64,000 bases of DNA. Origin: Latrodectus hesperus (Eukaryota; Arthropoda; Arachnida; Araneae; Theridiidae). Made by a program: the position numbers and the translations under genes. Numbering within the stretch: position 1 is the stretch's first letter; each line of letters starts with the position of its first letter. The notes under the pieces are model-generated. The model saw nothing but the letters and a program-made list of their open reading frames with translations, ran no database searches and was not told where the DNA came from. The stretch lies in assembly GCA_037975125.1 (NCBI GenBank), contig CM075857.1:93124626-93188625 (forward strand). The letters are read 5' to 3'. Below are positions 57,501-64,000 of this stretch, piece after piece.

Positions 57501-60500
57501 ACTATAATCAGCATTGTCCAATTACGTTCAAGAGCGAATTCAGTTCTTTTGAACGGTTATTAAAATTCAATTCGTTAACGTCATTTCGTATTCTGTTTTC
57601 ACATCTGTTTCGCTCTGAAAACATTCAAATTATTATGTGTCAAAGGGAAGTGCAAATTATTAATTCACAGAGTAAATTTTAAATTGAAAGCTATAGTTGA
57701 GGCAAATGAAAAAATTTCGACAAACGTGTAATGTGAGGTGAAGAACAAAACCTGTGCGGTACAAAAGAAAAGTATTCCATGTGCAATAATCCATTTCTTT
57801 CATTTAACTATTAACGAAACAAATATAGTTTATTTTAAAAAATATTTCTAAACCCCGTTTTGAAAGTTATTAAAATCTAAAAATCGATTAAGTTTTACTG
57901 GAATCTTCTCGGACATAGATCGAAATCGAGCTTTCATCTCAGTTAATCGCACTTTGTGTTGAGGTGGATTCAAACAGATCTTTATAAATGTTTTTTTCTG
58001 TAGAATTTATTATATTTTTAATTATAATATATGTATTTTTTATTTTATTTGGCACAAAATTATCAGCAGTATAAATTTTCGACAATTCGTTTTAAAAATT
58101 GCCGCGGATTATACGTCACTGCGGATAATGCGACTCTTTTTTCTCTTTTGCTCGAATAAAGGGGCTTGCGGATAATATACAGGAAAATACGGTATTTCCA
58201 CAAATAAATCACATGAAATTCAAAATTATTTAAGGTTTTGTCAACAATGCAAAGCCCAGTAAAAATTCATTTTACGAAATGTATTCACTCTGAATGTTGT
58301 AAAATAACATTCAGAAAAAGGGCTTTTAGTAAATAAAGAAAACTTCATAATTATTGAGCTTTAGGGATATTTTTTAATATTTTTCTGCCAGTTACAATTT
58401 TGTAAAACAAGATACAAATATATAAAATAGTCACATTTCTTTCCAAAAATTAAGAAATATTTAATGCTAAAAATTGCATGCATATACAATTAAGATTATA
58501 AGCTATCTTACTGTTGAAGATTTAGTGGATGCAGCAATGTTTGAATCCAATTTCTTCACGACAAATTTCTGTACACTAGGCTCTTTAATAATTATACTAG
58601 GGTGCTTGATGGCAGAAAACCTAAATGAAGAGTAAACTTGTTTAAATTATAAAATCTTAATAAAACTATAAGTTACTTTAATTTAAATTATATGAATATT
58701 TACTCTTTGTGCTCTTCAGCCCATTTTTTGCACCAGCTTTGACATTTGTATATTGCACTCTCATCCTGCAAAATAAAACACATTTGTGTCACACACAGTA
58801 GCATGCACTCAAAGCATGTAGCTTAATAAATATGTAAACTGAAGATATAAAAAACTGTACTTGACAAAATATTTTTGTTTCATTTTATCACCCCATTCGC
58901 ATTACTAAAGTGTTTCCAAAACCTTCAGAAGACATTTTACTTCATTATTTCAAAATTTAATCTCATAATATTATAGAAATAGTATATTTTGTATTTGGAA
59001 GAAAAAAAGAAACTATCAAATTTTAATCAGTAAAGATTGTAATCTAGTTGCAAATGAATTGAGTCAGACACTCACAAAAAATGGAATCATTGCATCATTG
59101 CATTTGAATTTCAAAATTTTTTATGTGTTATATTCTGGCTTCGTTATCAAGATTGAAAAATGGAGAAATCAAACCTTTTTCTATGAAAATATGGGAAACT
59201 CTACACATGGAGCATTTCAAACTTAAATAAAGCATTTTTATAATTATGATAAAGAAGTTATGCAAGTTGTTCATATGCAAATAAGGATATAAAAATTATT
59301 AGTTTTAAAAAATTTGCTGAAGAAATCAAATATCTTATTAATGCTATGGACATCTTATTGGTGAAGATCAGTTTATTGCATGTATTCTTGAAAACTATAA
59401 TATGCAGATAAATTCTGCTTATGTAATTGATGTGTTTGAATAAGAAATATTTTTTTATAGTTTTTTTTATACTTATTAAAATAAATTAACAAATCGAAAA
59501 CGATGACAAATATTAAAAAAATATTACTATGGAAAATTACATGAATTGAGATGCATTAAAACATTAAAAATTATCCATATGCAAACCAATCAAGTATGAT
59601 ACATTTTTTAAAATAAATGAACATTAAAAGATATATGGAATTTAGCTTACACATTTTTTCGTTTAAATTATTCTAATAACAATTTATTGCCAATATATTT
59701 ACTATATTTATTGTTTATTAATTTTGGTGACATCAGAAGTCATTATAATGCAATTATACAATATATATTCGATTACGTATACAGACACTTATATTTACAA
59801 AATGCATTAACAAAATATAAACAGTCAAAAATAAAAATTTACAATTTTGATAAATTGAAAAGATTACATTTTTTAGTTATTGATCAAATAAACTGCCTGA
59901 AGTTTTGAAATATCATTCATATTCATTTAAGCAATATTATTAAAAGTAATAAAGTGAGAGCTGAGCATTATGTGTAGCATAAAATTTTAGTTATGAACTT
60001 AATTTCATCATAAAAGTGAAATTAATAGAATTCACAATATGGTAGGTATGCATTATATAATATGTATAAAAATATTTTTTAATAGTACCTTAATAGTGCA
60101 GATTTTATTTCTAATTAGAAAATGAGTATTTAATCAAATAGTTTTGGCATATCTTTGCAATGAAAGCCAGGAAAAAAAAAAAGATACATAAATCAATCAA
60201 ATGGAATTTTAAAAATGTTCTTAAATTTCCTTTTATTCATTTTGAAATTAAAATACTTTTTTTTCCCTCCACATTACTTTAAGAATAAACAAGCTGAATA
60301 AAAAGGAAAAATGAGCACATTGCATTTTCCAAAAAAATAGAGAATTACAACTTAATTGTAAAACCTTATATTTTATAAATAAAAAATGCTAGTAACAAAC
60401 TTAGGAGAAATAAAAAACATACCAAAAATACCTACTAAGTTAGTCTAATTGTGCAAGACAATAAAATTATCTAAGGAGTGTATCGTTAAGTCTTTAGAAT

Positions 60501-61638
60501 TAAATTCACGATAACTGTGCAACTGAAAATTTTCATAAATCTTAAAAATCATGCAAAATATAGTTAAATATTAATCTTCAGTATAGGAAAAAGCATAAAA
60601 TGTAAAAGTGCAAATATATTGACAGATCAAAAATATAATGCATTTTAAAATTAAAAGAAAAAATAAAAGCATTATTATTCATCAGAATTATTATATATGG
60701 AGTAAAAACAAAATTAAAATCATGAATTATTGGATGTATCAATAATCTTAAAATAGAAAATGCAAAAATAAATAAAATAAAAATTCAGAAATGATTTAGT
60801 TAAATTGCAACCAAGGAAAAATTTATTTCTATACAATTCAATTATAACATACATAAAATCCTACATTTAATAATTATCAAAACAAATGAAATACTATTTC
60901 ATTTCTTATTTTAAAAAATCCATTATTTTAATATATATATATATACACATACACTTATTATACATAAAAATTTACTAATCTAAAATTGTTTTTATAAACT
61001 GATGCTAAATCTTTAAGCTAACTTAAGAAATCAAATGAAACTATACAACATAATATTTTTAGTTAATATAATCTTTAATATATTCCTGTTTTAAATTGTA
61101 ATTAAATCTCAGATAATTCTCAGATTTTCTAGAGAGAAATAATCACTTATTCAATATAAAAAATTTTTTGTCACATTTTTTTTTGAAAAATTTTAATAAA
61201 AAAGTTTTGTGATAAGTTAATTGTCATAGCAAAGAACTGCTTCATGTAATTCCTTTGCAATAGTTTTGTTAATTATTTCAAATGATTTTTTCAATATATT
61301 ATTTTAACCTTATTAAAAATGTATCTTTTTATAGTCTTTTTGAAACTTTGCAATTTCGTTTTAATAATGTATTTAAGAAAATGCCTATTTTAAATAAAAT
61401 CTTGTTAAAACATGAGAAGGACAGCATATATGCATTTTATTAGAATATATTCTTCCCCTTTATAATTTTCTTACATGAAAAACAGTTTAAAATAAAGACA
61501 AAGTTAAGACAAAAAATAGTTTAAAAGTTATACCTGACATTCTTTACTCAATGAATATATGTGACAGCTTTTAACTTCTTTGAAATCAGTTTTTACTTTT
61601 TCAAGATTGTTTTCTGATACAATAACAACTTTTCGTGC
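37577..61638 (-). CDS. POLD3: DNA polymerase delta subunit 3 (POLD3/p66), 3' ten exons, N-terminus outside window
   Basis: This is the accessory p66 subunit of replicative DNA polymerase delta; in the family the N-terminal winged-helix part binds the p50 subunit and the C-terminus tethers the complex to PCNA in the nucleus. Ten exons are visible on the minus strand (A to J, listed separately). The first resembles the end of the p50-binding domain (KVVIVSENNLEKVK, then HIYSLSK), followed by EFSAIKHPS. The middle is low-complexity Ser/Asn/Lys-rich, then come basic and acidic blocks (KPRAKKHRR, DDSDSESESE), a proline stretch (PIPPTPP) and a KVWKTIQKTFKDEDGFLV segment. The protein ends in QTSLTSFFK, matching the PIP consensus QxxLxxFF. 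Visible coding is 1187 nt, about 395 residues; with about 80 missing N-terminal residues the total is near the known size of about 466 in human. Phases agree at all junctions except E to F. Nothing indicates a pseudogene. The assignment rests on remembered family features, not on a search. Confidence 0.85.
38314..38485 (-). repeat. SINE family B in POLD3 intron I-J
   Basis: On the minus strand: gagctgccagaagtatgg, ttagcactcttggc, a degenerate B box (agtttcaaatttc), gggcatagatatttgtagta and tcccagtctaattagccc. It is flanked by attgaaagcttg (38302-38313) and attgaagagcttg (38486-38498), a 12/13 target duplication. Confidence 0.8.
38576..38657. repeat. Compound microsatellite (CA)n-(CG)-(AT)n
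   Basis: A gcgcgcacacacacac stretch passes into acgtacgcgcacatgc and then at least 18 AT units. The three small open frames here are products of the repeat. Confidence 0.95.
39418..39696 (+). repeat. SINE family C, full copy in POLD3 intron I-J
   Basis: The head contains tggtggcttagtggcagcg (A box) and caaggtttgatcctcgg (B box). The body includes gcctttcatcccttcagtgg, accaagcatgcttgggaac and ends gcccacatgggctgtcgtgc. It is flanked by gaaataaagatt (39406-39417) and gaaataaaagatt (39697-39709), a near-perfect target duplication. Confidence 0.88.
40025..40345 (-). pseudogene. LINE C-terminal fragment in POLD3 intron I-J
   Basis: On the minus strand KSSAVAFCLTTGHDSLSACL and, in another frame, IFDATHLDSCSAYWKT match the post-RNase-H tail of arthropod LINEs (AVAxFRLxTGHDxLxxHL, then HLDxCxAL). 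One frameshift separates them. The fragment lacks recognisable ends. Confidence 0.65.
41745..41927 (-). CDS. POLD3: POLD3 exon I
   Basis: This exon is 183 nt, with acceptor tttcaacag and donor GTAATA. It encodes ESKDKAQRSLLSSEEP, then DNEDPIPPTPPVLLSKGKK and KVWKTIQKTFKDEDGFL. The proline-rich block and the KT(Y/F)xDE(D/E)G motif match the family. The final base joins exon J to make GFLV. Confidence 0.85.
42045..42123. repeat. (AT)n microsatellite, POLD3 intron H-I
   Basis: About 39 uninterrupted AT units. Confidence 0.97.
42555..42588. repeat. Small hairpin, 12-bp arms
   Basis: aatagaaatgca and tgcatttctatt are separated by nine bases inside POLD3 intron H-I. Confidence 0.7.
43393..43473 (-). 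CDS. POLD3: POLD3 exon H
   Basis: This exon is 81 nt, with acceptor gttgtag and donor GTAATT. It encodes DEEIKPRAKKHRRICTMDD followed by an alternating Ser/Asp/Glu run. The basic-then-acidic layout parallels the KKRRRIKLPESDSSEDE region of human POLD3. Both split codons fit. Confidence 0.8.
43569..43612 (-). CDS. POLD3: POLD3 exon G
   Basis: This short exon is 44 nt, with acceptor tttctag and donor GTATGA. It encodes KSKRSAKQSNDIDS, with split codons at both ends that match exons F and H. It is a basic segment comparable to the nuclear-localisation-like region of POLD3. The following intron is 95 nt. Confidence 0.75.
44655..44800 (+). pseudogene. Tc1/mariner-type transposase scrap, POLD3 intron F-G
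   Basis: The frame VFTGETSFHVSGKVN resembles the block VFSDExTFHxSGKVNRHN of a common arthropod transposase, followed after stops by a weak YPKGNYF match to SPKVNVF. The region from 44560 may be part of it. A short, heavily mutated match. Confidence 0.5.
45489..45576. repeat. (AT)n microsatellite, POLD3 intron F-G
   Basis: More than 40 AT units. Confidence 0.97.
45820..45988 (-). CDS. POLD3: POLD3 exon F
   Basis: The acceptor is tttgtttcag followed by a run of seven A; the donor is GTAAGA. The readable frame gives KTSDPVKQTINNSVPPPP and ends GKGKSSQ plus two bases (AG) that pair correctly with exon G. If the first AG is used the exon is 169 nt and enters two bases out of phase with exon E. 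If the second AG, eight bases later, is used it is 161 nt and phase is restored. A one-base homopolymer error in the A run would also explain it. Confidence 0.7.
47903..48935 (-). pseudogene. hAT transposase relic with BED-like N-terminus, POLD3 intron E-F
   Basis: The longest frame (47903-48310, 135 codons) reads LLQLSMDGPNVNCSFL, NCSLHILHYTYDHG, FKDSPTRRDNF and KFCEHRWLENISVFNRLLEM. These are characteristic hAT blocks (SMDGPNVN, CGLHxxH, KDSPARRxDF, FCxHRWLEN). Upstream, in broken frames to about 48930, come NDQLTLEKPYKKWLL, AHCLFGKYG and then PDSAIAKFFSCTEKK and NYVHLFDESLN, equivalent to a degraded BED zinc finger and the first transposase part. Stops and frameshifts throughout the upstream half; the C-terminal dimerisation end is missing. 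Confidence 0.78.
48936..50428. other. POLD3 intron E-F, AT-rich remainder
   Basis: No further elements recognised between the hAT relic and exon E. Confidence 0.4.
50429..50545 (-). CDS. POLD3: POLD3 exon E
   Basis: This exon is 117 nt, 39 codons, phase 0 at both ends. The acceptor is cttag and the donor is GTTATT, a weaker donor than the others. It encodes PSSSKTTLGSLWQKLEDK followed by a lysine-rich stretch. It may correspond to the human segment around MMSNFFGKA. Its exit phase does not match the apparent entry phase of exon F. Confidence 0.7.
51480..52400 (-). pseudogene. pogo/Tigger-like transposase relic, POLD3 intron D-E
   Basis: On the minus strand a 65-codon frame (51655-51852) starts MIQPLDQSIIIVLKIYYVKQ, matching the conserved pogo block LIQPLDQGII--FK--YR. 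It continues NLTVVEAGRKFTVVGC, the helix before the final catalytic region. Further upstream (about 52330-52240), NIREKTFRICNQL and DFKPSSGN match the helix-turn-helix region. The central catalytic part is largely deleted and the rest broken. Confidence 0.72.
52400..53100. other. Unclassified less AT-rich stretch, POLD3 intron D-E
   Basis: About 52500-52990 has more balanced composition than the rest of the intron, with a (tc)n/T run at about 52570-52595. It may be an unrecognised repeat; no coding motif was seen. Confidence 0.3.
54591..55860 (+). mobile_element. Full-length dead mariner element with terminal inverted repeats, POLD3 intron D-E
   Basis: The left end gattcaaaagttcctagac (54591) matches in reverse the right end cagggaacttttgaatc (to 55860), identical for the outer 14 bases. 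The length, 1270 bp, is normal for mariner. Inside, on +, TSNFVFVWERVLWKLEMLKQ plus EIFEWHRCFREGR (54780-54905) is the mariner N-terminus. MHRMCQHFVPQR follows near 55075, and RYWQKCVVAQGSYLMGG plus stop (about 55745-55795) is the C-terminus. Many frameshifts and stops in between mean it is inactive. A TA flanks the right end (55862-55863); the left one is lost. Confidence 0.85.
55861..56550. other. POLD3 intron D-E, AT-rich remainder
   Basis: Nothing recognised. Confidence 0.4.
56551..56721 (-). CDS. POLD3: POLD3 exon D
   Basis: This exon is 171 nt, 57 codons, phase 0 at both ends, with acceptor ttttag and donor GTAAAT. It encodes a Ser/Thr/Asn/Lys-rich linker starting VKQLKKEGAPSLFSNN. Low complexity is expected in the central part of this subunit, so similarity alone is weak; membership rests on phase, splice sites and position. 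Confidence 0.7.
57307..58192 (+). mobile_element. pogo/Tigger-type nonautonomous element, POLD3 intron C-D
   Basis: The ends are ccgtattttcctgtatat and its exact reverse complement, 18 bp. TA follows the right end (58193-58194), TG precedes the left. Subterminal direct repeats gcgtattatacgccaccacg (57367) and gcggattatacgtcactgcg (58102) occur. Inside (about 57665-57780) VNFKLKAIVEANE and CGTKEKYSM recall the pogo N-terminal helix-turn-helix (FKLKAIxYAxxN, then VRxWRK), so this is an internally deleted copy of 886 bp. CpG is much richer than in the surrounding intron. Confidence 0.78.
58512..58620 (-). CDS. POLD3: POLD3 exon C
   Basis: This exon is 109 nt, with acceptor catttag and donor GTAAGA. 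One base completes the split codon from exon B, giving EFSAIKHPSIIIKEP. This matches the conserved KFSAI motif in vertebrate POLD3. It ends in phase 0 with STKSST. Confidence 0.8.
58704..58765 (-). CDS. POLD3: POLD3 exon B
   Basis: This exon is 62 nt, with acceptor ttttgcag and donor GTAAAT. It starts in phase 0 and leaves two bases over. It encodes DESAIYKCQSWCKKWAEEHK, the helical segment after the winged helix. The following intron is only 83 nt. Confidence 0.8.
58766..61533. other. POLD3 intron A-B, AT-rich
   Basis: 2768 bp. No transposon or gene recognised; a short AT/AC microsatellite lies at 60932-60952. The 73-codon frame at 59687-59908 is Ile/Tyr/Leu-rich chance coding. Confidence 0.45.
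61534..61638 (-). CDS. POLD3: POLD3 exon A
   Basis: This exon is 105 nt, exactly 35 codons, phase 0 at both ends. The acceptor is a pyrimidine tract followed by ttttttag and the donor is GTATAA. It encodes ARKVVIVSENNLEKVK and HIYSLSKECQ. This corresponds to the end of the N-terminal winged-helix domain of POLD3, where human has KVAVVRED and IHVYSIQK. No earlier exon was recognised between here and the right edge. Confidence 0.8.
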
Positions 61639-63600
61639 CTAAAAAAGAACAATATGAATAAATAACCATATTAAGATTAACACAGTAAGGAAACTCACTT
61701 AAAATTTGAAATACTAAATCTATTTCTATATCATTATTCTGAATATTAGAATTGTATATTTGATGTGACAAGTGAAAACATACTGTCAATAATTGTAGAA
61801 ATATTGTGATTACTTTTGCAAGTATATTTTTACCTATAATAATAGACATTCATCCGTTATCTTTTTTGAAAGATCATTTTTGTACTAAACTCAATTTTTA
61901 ATAAATTCTAATAGAAAGTTTCTGATAATTTTCAGAATGTTTTAAATTATAAAAACTAAAGTGTAAAATATAATCAATTTAGCAAACTGCATTTCACAAG
62001 GTTGGTCATTTAAAAATAGTTATTAAAGCTTTATTTAAACAAGAACATAAACAAATAGTAAAATTTATGTAGATAACAAAACAATAGTTAACTGGGTCAG
62101 CATAAAAAATGTCTACTCTTTGGTAGATATTTTGGTAGAGATGGTTTTTTTGACGTCTTGCTATATATATGTGAGCAACACATAAATGTCTTGTTAAAGG
62201 AATTTTAAAAAGTGCAATGCCAATAAATACATTAAACACTCTTTTTCTAAATGAGGGTAGATTTTTTTTCAATGTTCTGATTTTACAAAAGGTTAAGAAT
62301 ACAATATAATCCCTAATTCAATGTTAATTCTGCCAAGGAAGTTCAAATAAATGAAATCAGTTTCTCAGGATCAAGAAATTAATCTGTTAAACCATTAATT
62401 TTTAAAACAAGCATAATAAAAGAAATTTGCTTTGTAAATATTCAAGTTCGAAGTCAAACTGCTCTAAAAATGTAAGAATAAAAATACAAAATAATTCATT
62501 AATCTGTGATTCAGTAGATCTTGAATAGTATAGAAGTTGATTACAACTGACTTAATTGCTGCATTTTAGGAGATGGTATTAATACGAAGTAAAATTTCTG
62601 TTAAAAGTAAAATGTACATAAGTGTGAGCTTTTTATCTTTTTAAAAAAGAAAATTGTTTCAATTTTAAATTTACGAGTGAAGTTGAATGTTTTAGAACTT
62701 TTTACTTGAGTAAAAATATATTTGTAAAAATTTATCAAATTTAGATAAAATATAGTTTAAATTTATATTAATCATTACAAATGTTATTCATACATCCGAT
62801 TTATTGTTACTGCTCAACAACAGATCCCTCTCATTAGAACTAAATATGAAATAACTTATTTAAGCCACTGTCACTGTTCGATTAATAAAACATAAATTAT
62901 TCCAAATTATGATCAGATTCACATTATTGATTTAGTATTATCTTAATGCTAATTCCTATCAAGTGATATTAAAACTGCTAATAATGTGTCATATAAAATT
63001 TAAAAAATACACAGCATGATAAAAATATAAATTGTTCAGAAAAAAAAAACATTTATGAAACACATCTGATTGGATCCACTTTATAGCAAAGTGTGCTAAA
63101 TTGAGAAGACTGCACCCAATAGATCATCAAGAGCAATAAATGAAAGAAATCGATAATTTTCGAACTACACATTAAATTTCTATATATAGTCTTAAGATTC
63201 CTATATATTGCACAGCATACACCTTAAATTATTGCATTAGTTGCCATTTTTTGCTTTTTCTCTAGTTTTTAGTTTAAAAACTGCAGTGACTTTCATTTCT
63301 ATATGACAAAATACGAACTTGAATATTTTCAAAATAAAACCACTAAATCAAGTCAAAATGCAAAATGAAATAGCAAAATGTAACTGTAATCACTTTTTGA
63401 GGAATTAAATTCATTCTTGAACATAATTAGACAAAACTGATTATAGCTGAAAGAAGTCAATCCTGTCATTTATTGCTTATTATATGAAACAAACATTTCC
63501 TTCAAAGCTTTATTATAACCTTCTTTATGATTTATAACTTAATTATATCTGTTGAATAATGTTTTTGTTTACATAAAATAGCAAGACCATGAAATAAAGA
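61639..63600. other. AT-rich DNA upstream of POLD3 exon A
   Basis: This is presumably intron sequence leading to the missing 5' exons. No recognisable POLD3 N-terminal exon was found here. Confidence 0.4.
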
Positions 63601-63619
63601 TTCAGAGAAGAAATACTGA

Positions 63620-64000
63620 CTACTTCTCATTATTTCACCTTGAAATAATAGCCATAGACAAAGCCCTGAATTCTCTTGTGTCCCTTCCAACTGGAAAAGA
63701 AATATGGATTTTGACTTGCAAAAGTGCGATTCAACACTTGACCAATTGGCAAAGTGTGAGAGACAGTGCTAGAGTATTGATATTCAATAAATTAAAATGG
63801 CTATCCATATCCCATGACATTCATCTTTAGTGAATACGTTCCCATGTCAATCTAGAGGAAAACAAAACTGCAGACACCTTAGCCAAAGACAGGAACAAAC
63901 TACTCTGACCTGTTTTCTAAGTAGTCACCTGAGACCATTAAGATTTTTTGAGGGCACCAAAATTTTCGAGACTTGTACCAAATGTTCCCCTGAACAAGCT
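63620..64000 (+). pseudogene. LINE RNase H domain relic, runs off right edge
   Basis: Reading across frames gives EIIAIDKALNSLVSLPTGK, IWILTCKSAIQHLTNWQ, FNKLKWLSISHDIHL and, after a stop/shift, PCQSR region followed by ENKTADTLAKDRNK. These match the RNase H domain of jockey/I-like LINEs (AExYAIxxAL, WILSDSRSAIQHL, NExADTLAK). The catalytic SDS is altered to TCK, so it is dead. Different from the LINE copies at 10.9 and 15.7 kb, or a different part. Confidence 0.7.

Noticed and set aside
61639..63600. Missing N-terminal POLD3 exons
   Set aside because: I looked on the minus strand for the winged-helix residues preceding KVVIVSENN and found no frame with matching splice sites; they probably lie beyond the right edge.

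Overview
The window is strongly AT-rich animal DNA and most resembles a spider or a close arachnid. The evidence is: long introns with GT/AG borders, abundant tRNA-derived SINEs, 5'-truncated non-LTR retrotransposons with clean target-site duplications, many dead DNA transposons (mariner, Tc1, pogo/Tigger, hAT, Merlin), a gypsy-like gag relic with charged repeats, C2H2 zinc-finger arrays and a SOCS-box pseudogene. I see no prokaryotic operons, rRNA, functional tRNA or CRISPR. The species cannot be fixed from sequence alone.

The only convincing host gene is on the minus strand from about 61.6 kb down to 37.6 kb. It is a ten-exon 3' portion of the gene for DNA polymerase delta subunit 3 (POLD3/p66). 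Its last residues, QTSLTSFFK, are a textbook PCNA-interacting (PIP) box. Splice phases agree at every junction but one (exon E to exon F). The first exons, coding roughly the first 80 residues, must lie to the right of the window. The introns carry an assortment of dead transposons: pogo/Tigger at 51.5 and 57.3 kb, mariner at 54.6 kb, hAT at 48 kb, a Tc1/mariner scrap at 44.7 kb, LINE and SINE copies at 38-40 kb, and long AT microsatellites.

Left part, 1-19 kb: SINE copies, a hAT scrap, a duplicated mariner+SINE block holding a near-perfect 78-bp-arm palindrome (2.0-2.2 kb), a decayed zinc finger (4.7 kb), a CpG-rich patch with CCAAT, CRE-like and E2F-like sites (6.75-6.9 kb), an unexplained 129-codon ORF (9.7-10.1 kb), a 2.7-kb I/R1-like LINE with a 16-bp target duplication (10.9-13.7 kb), a seven-unit 84-bp zinc-finger array (13.9-14.5 kb), a Tc1 C-terminal relic, a second LINE with a 15-bp duplication (15.7-16.3 kb), a 609-bp long-inverted-repeat MITE (17 kb) and a 182-codon zinc-finger ORF (18.2-18.8 kb).

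Middle part, 19-37 kb: AT-rich desert broken by SINEs with perfect target duplications, a Merlin transposase relic (25.6 kb), a gypsy-like gag relic (27.4-27.9 kb), a SOCS-box pseudogene (28.6-29.7 kb), an unrecognised 77-codon ORF (34.3 kb) and a pogo/Tigger relic (35.2-36.1 kb).

I found no multi-gene system. The points most worth a second look are the palindrome, the near-identical zinc-finger array, the orphan CpG-rich promoter-like patch, the two unexplained ORFs and the POLD3 phase discrepancy.
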